Source: Pseudomonas salomonii (GTDB lineage: Bacteria; Pseudomonadota; Gammaproteobacteria; Pseudomonadales; Pseudomonadaceae). Taken from it: DNA of 64,000 nt. The position numbers and the translations under genes were made by a program. The DNA lies in NCBI RefSeq assembly GCF_900107155.1, contig NZ_FNOX01000001.1:248001-312000 (forward strand). The letters run 5' to 3'. Below are positions 10,174 through 19,715 of the stretch, piece after piece. The notes beneath the pieces were generated by a model. The model did not search any database. It was not told the origin of the DNA and worked only from the letters and a program-made list of their open reading frames with translations. Position 1 is the first letter of the stretch. Each line of letters opens with the position of its first letter.

Positions 10174-10238
10174 ATCACTATGAATGAAGCTGATTCAGAT
10201 TTAATCGTATGTTTCGCAGTGCTGCGAAGAGAGGATTT

Positions 10239-10505
10239 ATGGGCGCTGACACTAAAGTACTGACCGCTCACGTCCCCACGGCCTTGGCGCAAAAAGTCGA
10301 TCAGATGGCGGCACGGCTGGATCGTTTGCGTGGCTGGATCGTCAAGCAAGCGCTCGCCGATTGGGTCGATATGGAGGAAGAGCGCAGTCGGCTGACACGT
10401 GAGGCCATGGCCGATGTCGATGCCGGTCGGGTGATTGATCAGCAAGCGGTTCAAGCCTGGGCGGATAGTTTAAGCACTGATACGCCGCTGCCGGTACCTC
10501 GCTGA
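10239..10505 (+). CDS. Ribbon-helix-helix antitoxin (ParD/CopG type)
   Basis: This 88-residue protein has an N-terminal ribbon-helix-helix region (VLTAHVPTALAQKVDQMAAR) of the kind that binds operator DNA. An acidic, flexible C-terminal half would wrap the toxin. ATG 10239 is preferred because GAGAGGA lies just upstream; an earlier in-frame start at 10209 lacks this. The stop TGA overlaps the toxin ATG by one base, the usual coupled arrangement in which antitoxin comes first. The complex probably represses its own promoter. Confidence 0.85.
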   Translation: MGADTKVLTAHVPTALAQKVDQMAARLDRLRGWIVKQALADWVDMEEERSRLTREAMADVDAGRVIDQQAVQAWADSLSTDTPLPVPR

Positions 10506-10780
10506 TGGCGTTGAAGTTGACCAGTAAGGCCTTATCAGATCTGGCTCGACTTTTCGACTTCCTGGCCGTTGTAAATCCCATGGCGGCGGCGCGTACGGTG
10601 CAGCCACTTTCCCAAGCACCTTTGAGCGCGTTGAGTAACCCGCGCATCGGTGAATGCGTTGAAGAAATTGAACCGCAGGGCGTAAGACGACTGTTGGTGG
10701 GTCATTACGAAATGCGCTACGAAATTCAAGAATCAACACTCTATATTTTGCGCTTATGGCACGTGCGCGAAGATCGTTGA
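10505..10780 (+). CDS. ParE/RelE-superfamily toxin
   Basis: The 91-residue basic protein has the ParE/RelE fold signature: N-terminal helices (LTSKALSDLARLFDFLA), a central VRRLLVGHYEMRYEI strand region and the C-terminal ILRLWHVRED. ParE members poison DNA gyrase and RelE members cleave mRNA; sequence alone does not separate these here, though the C-terminus looks ParE-like. It appears intact and is translationally coupled to the upstream antitoxin. The last codons form the left edge of a direct repeat whose other copy lies after the metalloprotease gene. Confidence 0.85.
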   Translation: MALKLTSKALSDLARLFDFLAVVNPMAAARTVQPLSQAPLSALSNPRIGECVEEIEPQGVRRLLVGHYEMRYEIQESTLYILRLWHVREDR

Positions 10781-10901
10781 AATGTAGACACCTATAAAAA
10801 AACCCATGATATGTCATGGGTTTTTTATGTACGCGGATTTTACACGTAGTATGACTTCAGCGGTGCAAAGCCGTTGAACTCAATCGCGCTGCAGCCGGTG
10901 G
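10767..10901. repeat. Left direct repeat flanking the metalloprotease gene
   Basis: This stretch matches 12620-12752 along nearly its whole length: GCGAAGATCG, the AT-rich hairpin with core CCCATGA-ATGTCATGGG, then 3' coding sequence of speC on the minus strand. The left copy is more degenerate. Together the repeats bracket the 1.5-kb protease gene. Confidence 0.8.
10796..10826. terminator. Bidirectional terminator after the toxin gene
   Basis: A run of A, the palindrome CCCATGATATGTCATGGG and a run of T form a terminator usable on both strands. It is the left copy of the palindrome at 12648-12677. Confidence 0.85.
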
Positions 10902-10934
10902 ACTACTGCGCTGACCAGGATACCGGCGCTGGCG
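10840..10934 (-). pseudogene. Fossil of the speC 3' end
   Basis: On the minus strand, bases 10899-10840 read ...CSAIEFNGFAPLKSYYV and a TAA stop, nearly the same as the real speC C-terminus (SAVEFNGFPPLKSYYV). Just upstream, 10934-10909 reads ASAGILVS, matching the NAGILVS segment that in speC lies about 300 bases further upstream. The fossil is therefore a duplicated speC end with an internal deletion. No intact frame remains. Confidence 0.85.
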
Positions 10935-11109
10935 CAGCGAGCAAGCGCGTGCAGACTACAATTGAAGCCGAATGGTCTGATCTTGCTGCCAGATGAGTCT
11001 GGTCATTTTATGGCTTGATAAGTGACATGTTTGTGGCTCTTTTCCACAAACGGCAGAAGGGTGCCTTTAGGTAGGCACTGCTCCTGGCAAACCTCTGGAG
11101 TAAGTGTTG
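10935..11109 (+). other. Intergenic leader of the metalloprotease gene
   Basis: This gap holds an inverted repeat GTTTGTGG/CCACAAAC at 11029-11051 and a GGAG ribosome-binding site at 11097-11100. No convincing sigma-70 promoter could be picked by eye. Confidence 0.4.
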
Positions 11110-12591
11110 ATGATGAACGTCAATCAGCCATCTGGCTTAACGGGATATGAGCGGATTCAGAAAGTTCTCGAACACAACCAACGAGGCGGTGACCTCAAAT
11201 CTGAGGACGATGAACCTTCACTGACCAGCGCTCAAGTGGCCGCCCGACTGACCCGTTCAGGCGCAGGCTGGAGCGATCGCAATCGTAACGGCAAGACGGA
11301 ACTTACTTATGAGTTCTCCACCGCTCAACCACGGCAGTCCGAAGAATACCGCGCTGACCTCAGCAAAAAGAATGTCGAGAAAATAATACCGCTTACCTTG
11401 AGGCAGAAAGAATTTTTCAGGAAAGCACAGCAGGAATATGCCGATGTTGCCAATGTAACGTTCACAGAAAAAACAGGCAGCGCTGCAGGTGAAGGGCACC
11501 TGACCTATAGAGCTTACAGCACTGGCAATAAAGCCGCCGGAGGAGGGTTTGCTTACCTGCCGCTTCCGGGCAACGCAGAGCATCAGGGCGAAGTCTGGCT
11601 GCGCCATCTGGATCGGAACAGCAAGTTCACTACGTTGGAGGGTTTTGATGAAGATTTAGTCAGTGAGGAAAGCTGGCGCTCTAACTTGATCCACGAGATG
11701 GGGCATGGCCTTGGTCTGGACCATCCGCATCCTGAAGGAAATGAAGCGCTTGAACCCCCAGATTATTTGGAGGATTGGAAAAACTACACGGTCATGAGCT
11801 ATAACACTCCGTTATTCAACGCCGCTGAAGAGAGTGTGCACCCGGTCAGCCTGATGATTGATGACATGGCGGGGATCCAATCAAAATATGGTGCCAACTA
11901 TTCCACCCGTAAAGGCAATACGGTTTACGGCTTCAACTCCAATACCCATCGTGATCACTACAGCTTGAAAACTTCCCAGGATAAGCCGCTGTTCGCGGTA
12001 TGGGATGGTGGCGGTTGGGACACCCTCGATTTTTCTGAATTCACTCAAGATCAGACGATAAACCTTAATGAGGGCTCGCTTTCTTCAGTCGGCGGGTTGT
12101 TGGGTAACGTTGGCATCGCTCATGGCGTGACGATTGAGGAGGCCAGGGGCGGCAAAGGCAAGAACATATTGATCGGCAATGCCGCTTTCAATGTCCTGCG
12201 CGGCGGTGGCAATCGCGATCTCCTTTACGGCGGCAGTGGTGGCGCGCAGATGTGGGGTGGAGAGGGGGCGGATACCTTTGTCTTTGACGCCACCTCCAGC
12301 GGCAAGCCGAACCTGGTGATGGATTTTGTCAGCGGCAAGGACAAGATCGACCTTTCCGGCATGCGCCGACAATCAGGCCCGCTGAACCTTGTGTCCAGGT
12401 TGCCCCTTGATCGCACAAAACCGCAAAACCCGAACAATCCAACGTTTATCACCCAGCCCGGTGACGTGCTTGTGAGTTACGACCGCACCGGCCAGCAGAC
12501 GCTGTTGAGGATGGACACTACAGGTGATGGCAAGATGGACATGCAAGTTTATGTCCGCGGAAAAGTGGCACGTGAGGACATTGTTGTTTGA
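11110..12591 (+). CDS. Serralysin-like secreted zinc metalloprotease
   Basis: This 493-residue protein is a metzincin of the serralysin/AprA type, an extracellular zinc protease. The zinc motif HEMGHGLGLDHPH lies near residue 195, and the Met-turn appears as YTVMSYNTPL about 30 residues later. Glycine-rich calcium-binding repeats (NVLRGGGNRDLLYGGSGGA, WGGEGADTFVF) follow near residues 360-395. The C-terminus ends EDIVV, like type I secretion signals of this family, and there is no N-terminal signal peptide. GTG 11104 and TTG 11107 lie just upstream, but ATG 11110 has the best spacing from GGAG. No aprDEF exporter or protease inhibitor gene is nearby, so export would depend on a system elsewhere. 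The gene is flanked by direct repeats and has somewhat lower GC than its neighbours, signs of insertion. Confidence 0.88.
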   Translation: MMNVNQPSGLTGYERIQKVLEHNQRGGDLKSEDDEPSLTSAQVAARLTRSGAGWSDRNRNGKTELTYEFSTAQPRQSEEYRADLSKKNVEKIIPLTLRQKEFFRKAQQEYADVANVTFTEKTGSAAGEGHLTYRAYSTGNKAAGGGFAYLPLPGNAEHQGEVWLRHLDRNSKFTTLEGFDEDLVSEESWRSNLIHEMGHGLGLDHPHPEGNEALEPPDYLEDWKNYTVMSYNTPLFNAAEESVHPVSLMIDDMAGIQSKYGANYSTRKGNTVYGFNSNTHRDHYSLKTSQDKPLFAVWDGGGWDTLDFSEFTQDQTINLNEGSLSSVGGLLGNVGIAHGVTIEEARGGKGKNILIGNAAFNVLRGGGNRDLLYGGSGGAQMWGGEGADTFVFDATSSGKPNLVMDFVSGKDKIDLSGMRRQSGPLNLVSRLPLDRTKPQNPNNPTFITQPGDVLVSYDRTGQQTLLRMDTTGDGKMDMQVYVRGKVAREDIVV

Positions 12592-12619
12592 ATCTATCAG
12601 GCGCGTCACGCTGTGGGCT

Positions 12620-12752
12620 GCGAAGATCGATGAAACATAGCCCCCATAAAAAACCCATGACATGTCATGGGTTTTTTGTGTGCAACGTTCTTACACGTAG
12701 TAAGACTTCAGCGGCGGAAAGCCGTTGAACTCAACCGCGCTGTAACTGGTGG
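12620..12752. repeat. Right direct repeat flanking the metalloprotease gene
   Basis: This is the second copy of 10767-10901. It begins with TGCGAAGATCGATGA, which resembles the last codons of the upstream toxin gene (CEDR-stop versus REDR-stop), continues through the palindromic terminator and runs into the intact speC 3' end. Confidence 0.8.
12648..12677. terminator. Bidirectional palindromic terminator between the protease gene and speC
   Basis: Thirty bases form a perfect palindrome: six A, CCCATGACATGTCATGGG, six T. It serves both convergent genes. Confidence 0.92.
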
Positions 12753-13854
12753 TGTACGCACCGGTCGACAGCCAGTACAAACGATCACCAATCGCCAGGT
12801 TCAGCGGCAGGCCGTACTTGTAGTTTTCGTACATGATGTCGGCGCTGTCGCAGGTTGGGCCGGCGATGACCACTTCTTCCATCTCGCCTTTCTTCTCGGT
12901 CCAGATCGGGAACTTGATGGCTTCGTCCATGGTTTCGATCAGGCCGGAGAATTTGCCCACGTCCGTATACACCCAACGCTCGACGGCGGTGCGCGATTTG
13001 CGTGCAACCAGTACCACCTCGCTGACCAGGATACCGGCGTTGGCGATCAACGAACGGCCCGGTTCCAGGATGATTTCCGGCAGGTCGTCGCCGAAATCTT
13101 CCTTGAGGAAGCGGATGATTTCTTCGGCGTAGGTTTCCAGGCTGTTGGTGCGGGTGATGTAGTTGGCCGGGAAGCCGCCGCCCATGTTGATCAGCTTGAG
13201 ATGAATGCCGTCTTCTTCCTTCAGGCGCTCGAAGATCACTTTGACCTTGGCGATCGCCGCGTCCCACACGCTGATGTCGCGCTGTTGCGAGCCGACGTGG
13301 AAGGAGATGCCGTAAGGCACCAGGCCCAGGTCACGGGCGAGGATCAGCAGGTCCATGGCCATGTCGGTCTGGCAGCCGAATTTGCGCGACAACGGCCAGT
13401 CGGCCGTGGTTGAGCCTTCGGTGAGGATACGCACATACACTTTCGAACCCGGCGCGGCTTTGGCGATGTTGCGCAGATCGGCTTCGGAGTCGGTGGAGAA
13501 CAGACGCACGCCCTTCTCGTAGAAGTAGCGGATGTCCTTGGATTTCTTGATGGTGTTGCCGTAGCTGATACGGTCCGGGCTGACGCCACGGTCCATCACT
13601 TTATCCAGCTCATAGATAGACGCGATGTCGAAGCTCGAACCCTTGTCTTTCAACAGGTCGATGATCTCGACGGCCGGGTTGGCCTTGACCGCGTAATAGA
13701 CTTTGGCGAATTCGAAACCGGCGCGCAGGTCATCGTAGGCCTGGCTGATCATCGCGGTGTCGATCACCACGAACGGGGTTTCTTGCTTGTCGGCGAACGC
13801 CTTCATTTTGTCAAAAGTGGCGCGCGCGAAATAATCTTCGACGTTGATCGACAT
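12691..13854 (-). CDS. speC: Ornithine/lysine decarboxylase (PLP, alanine-racemase fold)
   Basis: This cytoplasmic enzyme decarboxylates ornithine (and perhaps lysine) to putrescine or cadaverine, the first step of polyamine synthesis. It is a group IV PLP decarboxylase: the PLP lysine is Lys57 in YYAVKANP, the phosphate-binding loop is MGGGFP, the EPGRSL motif follows, and the C-terminal GPTCDSAD carries the catalytic Cys. The length of 387 residues and the position beside piuC/Sel1 match PA4519 of P. aeruginosa. ATG 13854 is preceded by TAGGAGTC. An in-frame ATG at 13947 would add 31 residues without a family match. A long leader with a terminator-like hairpin precedes the gene. Whether the natural substrate is ornithine, lysine or both cannot be told from sequence. 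Confidence 0.9.
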   Translation of the reverse strand: MSINVEDYFARATFDKMKAFADKQETPFVVIDTAMISQAYDDLRAGFEFAKVYYAVKANPAVEIIDLLKDKGSSFDIASIYELDKVMDRGVSPDRISYGNTIKKSKDIRYFYEKGVRLFSTDSEADLRNIAKAAPGSKVYVRILTEGSTTADWPLSRKFGCQTDMAMDLLILARDLGLVPYGISFHVGSQQRDISVWDAAIAKVKVIFERLKEEDGIHLKLINMGGGFPANYITRTNSLETYAEEIIRFLKEDFGDDLPEIILEPGRSLIANAGILVSEVVLVARKSRTAVERWVYTDVGKFSGLIETMDEAIKFPIWTEKKGEMEEVVIAGPTCDSADIMYENYKYGLPLNLAIGDRLYWLSTGAYTTSYSAVEFNGFPPLKSYYV

Positions 13855-13935
13855 GCTGGGGACTCCTAAGGGCAAACTAAATTGATCAATGGGTGCAAAT
13901 GAACGTCCTCCGTATCCCCACTTTGGTTCGCCTAC

Positions 13936-13995
13936 TTCCCAAGGCATGTCGCCGAAAGCAAAAAGGCCATGGGAATAACCGCTTCCCTTGGCCTT
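13936..13995 (-). promoter_or_regulatory. Attenuator-like hairpin in the speC leader
   Basis: Read on the minus strand, AAGGCCAAGGGAA (13995-13983) pairs with TTCCCATGGCCTT (13975-13963) and is followed by a T run (13964-13960), the form of an intrinsic terminator. A third segment, GCCTTGGGAA (13945-13936), could also pair with the second arm. It lies between the likely speC promoter and start codon. It could be an attenuator or the end of a short leader RNA. Confidence 0.6.
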
Positions 13996-14056
13996 GCTGT
14001 CTCGTCGTCAGTACTTGAGCCGGATGGATCGTTTCCAGCATGGACGTTCGGCGCGA

Positions 14057-14085
14057 ACTTTAGGACGTGAGGGGCCATAGATCAA
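14057..14085 (-). promoter_or_regulatory. Candidate sigma-70 promoter of speC
   Basis: On the minus strand TTGATC (14085-14080) and TAAAGT (14062-14057) are separated by 17 bases. Transcription would start near 14050, giving a leader of about 195 bases. Confidence 0.45.
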
Positions 14086-14217
14086 CTAAAAATGTCGCGT
14101 TTTTGCACGCGTTCGTCGCGAGGTCGCGTGCAGCTACTTATGTAACCGACAGGTGTGACGGATTGATGTTCCCCGGATGGGGCAATTTGAGGTGTTTCAG
14201 GCACAGTGAAGATCCAA

Positions 14218-14307
14218 TGTGGGAGCGGGCTTGCTCGCGAATGCGGTGTATCAGCCAATGCATCCTGTGACTGACACTCCGCCTTCGCGAGCAAGCCCGC
14301 TCCCACA
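14218..14307. repeat. REPIN (paired REP, GTGGGAGCGGGCTTGC type)
   Basis: Two inverted copies of TGTGGGAGCGGGCTTGCTCG flank a variable centre, forming a cruciform-prone element. It lies after opuCA and before the speC leader. Confidence 0.92.
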
Positions 14308-14328
14308 TTTTGACCGCAGCGCGTCAGG

Positions 14329-15486
14329 TCATGCGAGTGCAGTCTCGGCCGGCGACACGATGCTGGTCTTGCCCCCACGCGACTTACCGGAGCTCAGGTA
14401 CTCGGCGATCGACTCCTGGGTCACTTCACCGAGGAACACCCGCTCAGCGTCCATCACCGGCAACCACGAACGGTTGAACTCGTACATACGCGACAACAGG
14501 ATGCGCAAATGCTCGTCATACGCCGCCGTGGCGTTGAACTCGCGCAGGTATTGGCCGCACGTACCGGTCTGACGGTGCAGGTCGCGGCGTCGTACATACC
14601 CCAGTGCCTTGTTCTCGGCGCAGGTGACCACCACATAACGGCGGTCCGTCTCGTCCATCAACTCCAGCGCTTCGGCCACCGGGGTTTCCGGGCTTACCGA
14701 CGGGGCGTTGTCCGCCGCGTCTTCGGCTTTCACCAGGAGCAGGCGCTTGAGGGTGCTGTCCTGGCCGACAAAGTTGCTCACGAACTCGTCAGCCGGGTGT
14801 GCCAGCAGCGTGTCCGGGTGGTCGATCTGCAGCAGCTTGCCGGCACGGAAAATCGCAATCTTGTCGCCCAGCTTGATCGCTTCGTCGATGTCGTGGCTGA
14901 CCATGATCACGGTCTTGTTCAGCGCCCGTTGCATCTCGAAAAACTCGTTCTGGATCATTTCGCGGTTGATCGGGTCGACCGCACCGAACGGCTCGTCCAT
15001 CAGCAGCAACGGCGCATCCGCCGCCAGCGCGCGGATCACGCCGATGCGCTGCTGCTGGCCGCCCGACAATTCGCGTGGGTAGCGATGCAGGTACTGCTTG
15101 GGTTCGAGCTTGATCATGCTCATCAACTCGCGAGCACGGTCATGGCATTTCTGCTTGTCCCAGCCGAGCAGCTTGGGCACCACCACGATGTTTTCTTCGA
15201 TGGTCATGTTCGGGAACAGGCCGATCTGCTGGATCACATAGCCGATGTTGCGGCGCAGGGTCACTTCGTCGAGGTCGGTGGTGTCTTCGCCATTGATCAA
15301 AATCTTGCCCGAAGTGGGCTTGATCAAGCGGTTGATCATTTTCAGCGTGGTGCTCTTGCCGCAGCCCGACGGGCCGAGGAATACGCAAATCTCGCCTTCG
15401 TTGACGGTCAGGCTTACGTCGTTCACGGCGGATACGGTTTTGCCGTTGCTTTGAAAAGTCTTGGTCAGGTTTTGAAGTTCGATCAT
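14329..15486 (-). CDS. opuCA: Betaine/choline ABC transporter, ATP-binding subunit with CBS domains
   Basis: This 385-residue subunit powers uptake of quaternary-ammonium osmoprotectants. It has Walker A GPSGCGKST near residue 35, the signature LSGGQQQR and Walker B LLLMDEPFGAVDP. The C-terminal third (about 250-365) is a pair of CBS domains, which in OpuA-type systems sense ionic strength. ATG 15486 overlaps the end of the permease gene by four bases, so the two are translationally coupled. It is last in the four-gene minus-strand operon (PA3888-PA3891 order). The substrate range is inferred from the family. Confidence 0.92.
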   Translation of the reverse strand: MIELQNLTKTFQSNGKTVSAVNDVSLTVNEGEICVFLGPSGCGKSTTLKMINRLIKPTSGKILINGEDTTDLDEVTLRRNIGYVIQQIGLFPNMTIEENIVVVPKLLGWDKQKCHDRARELMSMIKLEPKQYLHRYPRELSGGQQQRIGVIRALAADAPLLLMDEPFGAVDPINREMIQNEFFEMQRALNKTVIMVSHDIDEAIKLGDKIAIFRAGKLLQIDHPDTLLAHPADEFVSNFVGQDSTLKRLLLVKAEDAADNAPSVSPETPVAEALELMDETDRRYVVVTCAENKALGYVRRRDLHRQTGTCGQYLREFNATAAYDEHLRILLSRMYEFNRSWLPVMDAERVFLGEVTQESIAEYLSSGKSRGGKTSIVSPAETALA

Positions 15487-16136
15487 TTGAGCAGTCCTTT
15501 TGGAGTCAGCGAGCGTTGCAGCCATTGCAGAAGCAGGTCGGCGAAGATGGCCAGGAGACTGACCAGTACGGCGCCAACGATCAGCATCGACATGTCGCTG
15601 CGGCTGATGGAAGCCAGAATAAGTACACCCAGGCCACCGGCGCCGATGGTGGCGGCGATGGTCATCACACCAATGTTCATCACCACGGCGGTGCGTACAC
15701 CGGCGAGGATCACCGGCACGGCGATCGGCAGTTCGACCATGCGCAGGCGCTGGCCGAAGGTCATGCCGATGCCTTTGGCGGCTTCGCGAATGCCCGGCTC
15801 AACGCCGGTCAGTGCCAGGTAGGTGTTACGCATGATCGGCAGCAGCGAGTAGAGGAACACGGCGGTGATCGCCGGCATCGGCCCCAGGCCTTGGCCGAAC
15901 TTGGAGTAGAACGGCAGCAGCAGGCCGAACAACGCGATGGACGGCACGGTCAGCAGCACCGTGGCGCTGGCTTGCAACGGGCCGGCAAGTGACGGGAAAC
16001 GGGTCATCAGCACGCCCAGGGGCACGCCCACGACGATTGCCAGGATGACCGCAATGCCGACCAGCGTGATGTGCTGCCAGGTCAGGTGCAGGACCTGGGC
16101 CCAATCAAGATGGGAAAAGGCGTTTAAAAATTCCAT
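15483..16136 (-). CDS. opuCB: Betaine/choline ABC transporter permease
   Basis: This 217-residue inner-membrane protein has about five hydrophobic helices and the binding-protein-dependent permease loop (GIREAAKGIGMTFGQRLRMV) that docks with the ATPase. It begins at ATG 16136, eleven bases after the binding-protein gene, and its end overlaps opuCA. The second permease of the system lies upstream of the binding protein. Confidence 0.92.
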   Translation of the reverse strand: MEFLNAFSHLDWAQVLHLTWQHITLVGIAVILAIVVGVPLGVLMTRFPSLAGPLQASATVLLTVPSIALFGLLLPFYSKFGQGLGPMPAITAVFLYSLLPIMRNTYLALTGVEPGIREAAKGIGMTFGQRLRMVELPIAVPVILAGVRTAVVMNIGVMTIAATIGAGGLGVLILASISRSDMSMLIVGAVLVSLLAIFADLLLQWLQRSLTPKGLLK

Positions 16137-16147
16137 GTCTTCTCCTC

Positions 16148-17044
16148 TTATTGGCTGATGGGATGCTGGCGCAGAAAATCTGCGGCCACGGCGGATGGGC
16201 TTTCATGGTCGACGTCGACCCGCGCGTTCAGCTGGCGCATGGTTTCGTCGTCGAACAGCGCGGCCAGCGGTTTCAGGTCGGCGGCCAATTGCGGGTGGGC
16301 GTCGAGATAAACCTGACGCACCACCGGCGCGGCGGTGTAGTCCGGGAAGTAGTGCTTGTCGTCTTCCAGCAGCTTCAATTTGAAGGCATTCAGGCGACCG
16401 TCGGTGGTGTAGACCAAGCCCGCAAACACCTGGCCATTACGCAGCGCGGTGTAGACCAGGCCGGCGTCCATCTGCCGAGTGTTTTTGCGCGTGAGGTTCA
16501 TGTCGTACAGCTTGACCATGCCGGCCAGGCCGTCGGAGCGGTTGGCGAACTCGGTGTCCAGGGCGACCAGGCGGTTTTCCTGGGTGTGTTGCGCCATGGC
16601 CTGGGTGAGGTCGCTGATGCTGTTGATCTCAGGATGTTCCTTGGCCACTTTTTCAGGCAGTGCCAGGGCGTAGGTATTGCTGAAGTGCGACGGAGAGAGC
16701 CAGACCAGGCCTTTTTTCGCGTCGAGTTCTTTCACCCGAGCGTAGGACTGTTCACTGTCGAGCTTCTCATCGACGTGGTTGTAAGCCACCAGCGACACGC
16801 CGGTGTACTCCCAGATCAAATCCAGCTGCCCGCTTTCCTGGGCACTGCGCGCCAGGTTACTGCCCAGGCCGCCGGTCACGCGAGTGTCGTAGCCTTTGGT
16901 GCGCAGGTATTGGGAGGTGATTTCGGCGAGCAGGGTCTGTTCGGTGAACACCCGGGCGCCGATGCGAATTACTGGTTTTTCGGCGGCTTGCGCAATGCCT
17001 GCAAACAGCAGGACGCAGCTCAATATCAAGGTCAGTTTTTTCAT
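16148..17044 (-). CDS. opuCC: Betaine/choline ABC transporter, substrate-binding protein
   Basis: The 298-residue periplasmic receptor begins with a clear signal peptide (MKKLTLILSCVLLFAGIAQA, cleavage after AQA). The mature part begins EKPVIRIGARVFTEQTLLAE and contains YTGVSLVAY, both typical of OpuAC/ProX-like receptors that bind glycine betaine, choline or carnitine in an aromatic cage. ATG 17044 is chosen to give the signal peptide; longer in-frame starts do not. It sits between the two permease genes. Confidence 0.92.
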   Translation of the reverse strand: MKKLTLILSCVLLFAGIAQAAEKPVIRIGARVFTEQTLLAEITSQYLRTKGYDTRVTGGLGSNLARSAQESGQLDLIWEYTGVSLVAYNHVDEKLDSEQSYARVKELDAKKGLVWLSPSHFSNTYALALPEKVAKEHPEINSISDLTQAMAQHTQENRLVALDTEFANRSDGLAGMVKLYDMNLTRKNTRQMDAGLVYTALRNGQVFAGLVYTTDGRLNAFKLKLLEDDKHYFPDYTAAPVVRQVYLDAHPQLAADLKPLAALFDDETMRQLNARVDVDHESPSAVAADFLRQHPISQ

Positions 17045-17064
17045 GTGATTTCCTTTGCCAAGCC

Positions 17065-17781
17065 TTAAGACGCACGCACTCCGCGTTCCAGCCAGAGGCG
17101 GCTGGCCATGGTCACCAGACCGTCGAGCAGCAAGGCCAGCAGCGCGGTGCACGCGGCGCCGAGCAGCAGTTGCGGCTGATTATTCAGGGCGATGCCGGGG
17201 AAAATCAGGCTGCCCAGGCTGTTGGCGCCAATCAGGAACGCCAGTGGCGCAGTACCCACATTGATCGCCAGGGCCACGCGCACGCCGCCGATGATGATTG
17301 GCACGGCGTTAGGCAGTTCCACCCGAAACAGCACCTGGCGCGGCGTCATGCCGATGCCGGTGGCGGCTTCTTTGAGTGAGCCTTGAACGTTTTTGAGGCC
17401 CTCGTAGGTGTTGCGCACGATGGGCAGCAACGAGGCGAGAAACAACGCGAAGATGGCGGGGCCACTGCCGATGCCGAGGACGCCGAGGGCGATGGCCAGT
17501 ACAGCCAGGGGAGGGACGGTGTTGCCGATGTTGAAGATCTGCATGAAGCGTTCTGCGCGCCCGACCATGTTCGGTCGGCTGAGCAGGATACCGGCGGGGA
17601 TGCCCACAACAAGGGCGGCCAGCATGGAGACTAGAACGAGGATCAGGTGTGCTTGCAGGTAAAACAACAAATCGTCGCGGTACATCTCGATCGTGTTGAT
17701 GCCGATCCAGTGGACCAGCAGGGCCAGGAGTGCGACGACAACCGCACCTCCTATCAGCCCTTTGCCATAGCGAATAGCCAC
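17065..17781 (-). CDS. opuCD: Betaine/choline ABC transporter permease, first gene of the operon
   Basis: This 238-residue inner-membrane permease has at least five hydrophobic stretches and the docking loop SLKEAATGIGMTPRQVLFRV. A GTG start at 17781 is proposed because AAGGAG lies six bases upstream and the protein begins directly before the first membrane helix (LIGGAVVVALLALLVHWIGI). In-frame starts further up add a basic, non-membrane stretch with weaker ribosome-binding sites. Confidence 0.88.
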   Translation of the reverse strand: MAIRYGKGLIGGAVVVALLALLVHWIGINTIEMYRDDLLFYLQAHLILVLVSMLAALVVGIPAGILLSRPNMVGRAERFMQIFNIGNTVPPLAVLAIALGVLGIGSGPAIFALFLASLLPIVRNTYEGLKNVQGSLKEAATGIGMTPRQVLFRVELPNAVPIIIGGVRVALAINVGTAPLAFLIGANSLGSLIFPGIALNNQPQLLLGAACTALLALLLDGLVTMASRLWLERGVRAS

Positions 17782-18113
17782 AGGCGGACTCCTTTTTTTC
17801 TTTTGTCGGCGAACACATTCTCCGGCGGCAATGCCATTGCTGGCTGCCTTCGAATAGGTTCGCGAAAAGCAGCTCGCCGATACCGGCAACGCGGTATGCG
17901 ATCGAGCCATGAGCGCAGCCTCGTCAGGCTAACTTGCTGATTTTTCAGCCCCTGTTCCGAGTGCGGTAGCAGGGGAGTGGACGTCTCTACCTTTTAAAAG
18001 GTTCCATACTTGGCAGCATTTAGCCACCCCCAATCGGGTGAACGGTGGTCCGGCGCCTGGGGTTTGCGCTATACTCGCCGCCCTTTTTTGACTCACCTGC
18101 CAGGCGATTTCCC
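17782..18113. promoter_or_regulatory. Divergent promoter region opuC / prfC
   Basis: The 332-base gap holds no gene. It contains a hairpin CCCCTGTTCCG...CGGTAGCAGGGG at 17949-17975, a perfect 14-base palindrome ACCTTTTAAAAGGT at 17989-18002 that could be an operator, and a TATACT -10 box at 18070-18075 likely serving prfC. No -35 was assigned with confidence. Confidence 0.5.
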
Positions 18114-19697
<1,584 letters not shown>

Positions 19698-19715
19698 GGT
19701 CCGCGCGGTACACCA

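Noticed and set aside
10796..12677. The repeat-flanked protease as an insertion sequence
   Set aside because: No transposase, no terminal inverted repeats and no short target duplication are present. The repeats are direct and made of host gene ends.
13936..13945. Third segment of the speC leader as a classical anti-terminator
   Set aside because: It lies downstream of the T run, so it is not yet transcribed when termination would be decided.
13855..13947. N-terminal extension of speC from an in-frame ATG at 13947
   Set aside because: The family protein starts at MSINVEDYFARA with a good ribosome-binding site. The extension overlaps the leader structure and has no match to related decarboxylases known to me.
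14218..14307. Repeats GTGGGAGC...GCTCCCAC considered as a CRISPR array
   Set aside because: Copies occur as single inverted pairs kilobases apart, with no regular spacers and no cas genes.
17960..18010. GTGG...GGTTCC near 17977-18005 as a second hrp box
   Set aside because: The spacing between half-sites is 19 bases and the first half lacks the required T, so it does not meet the consensus.
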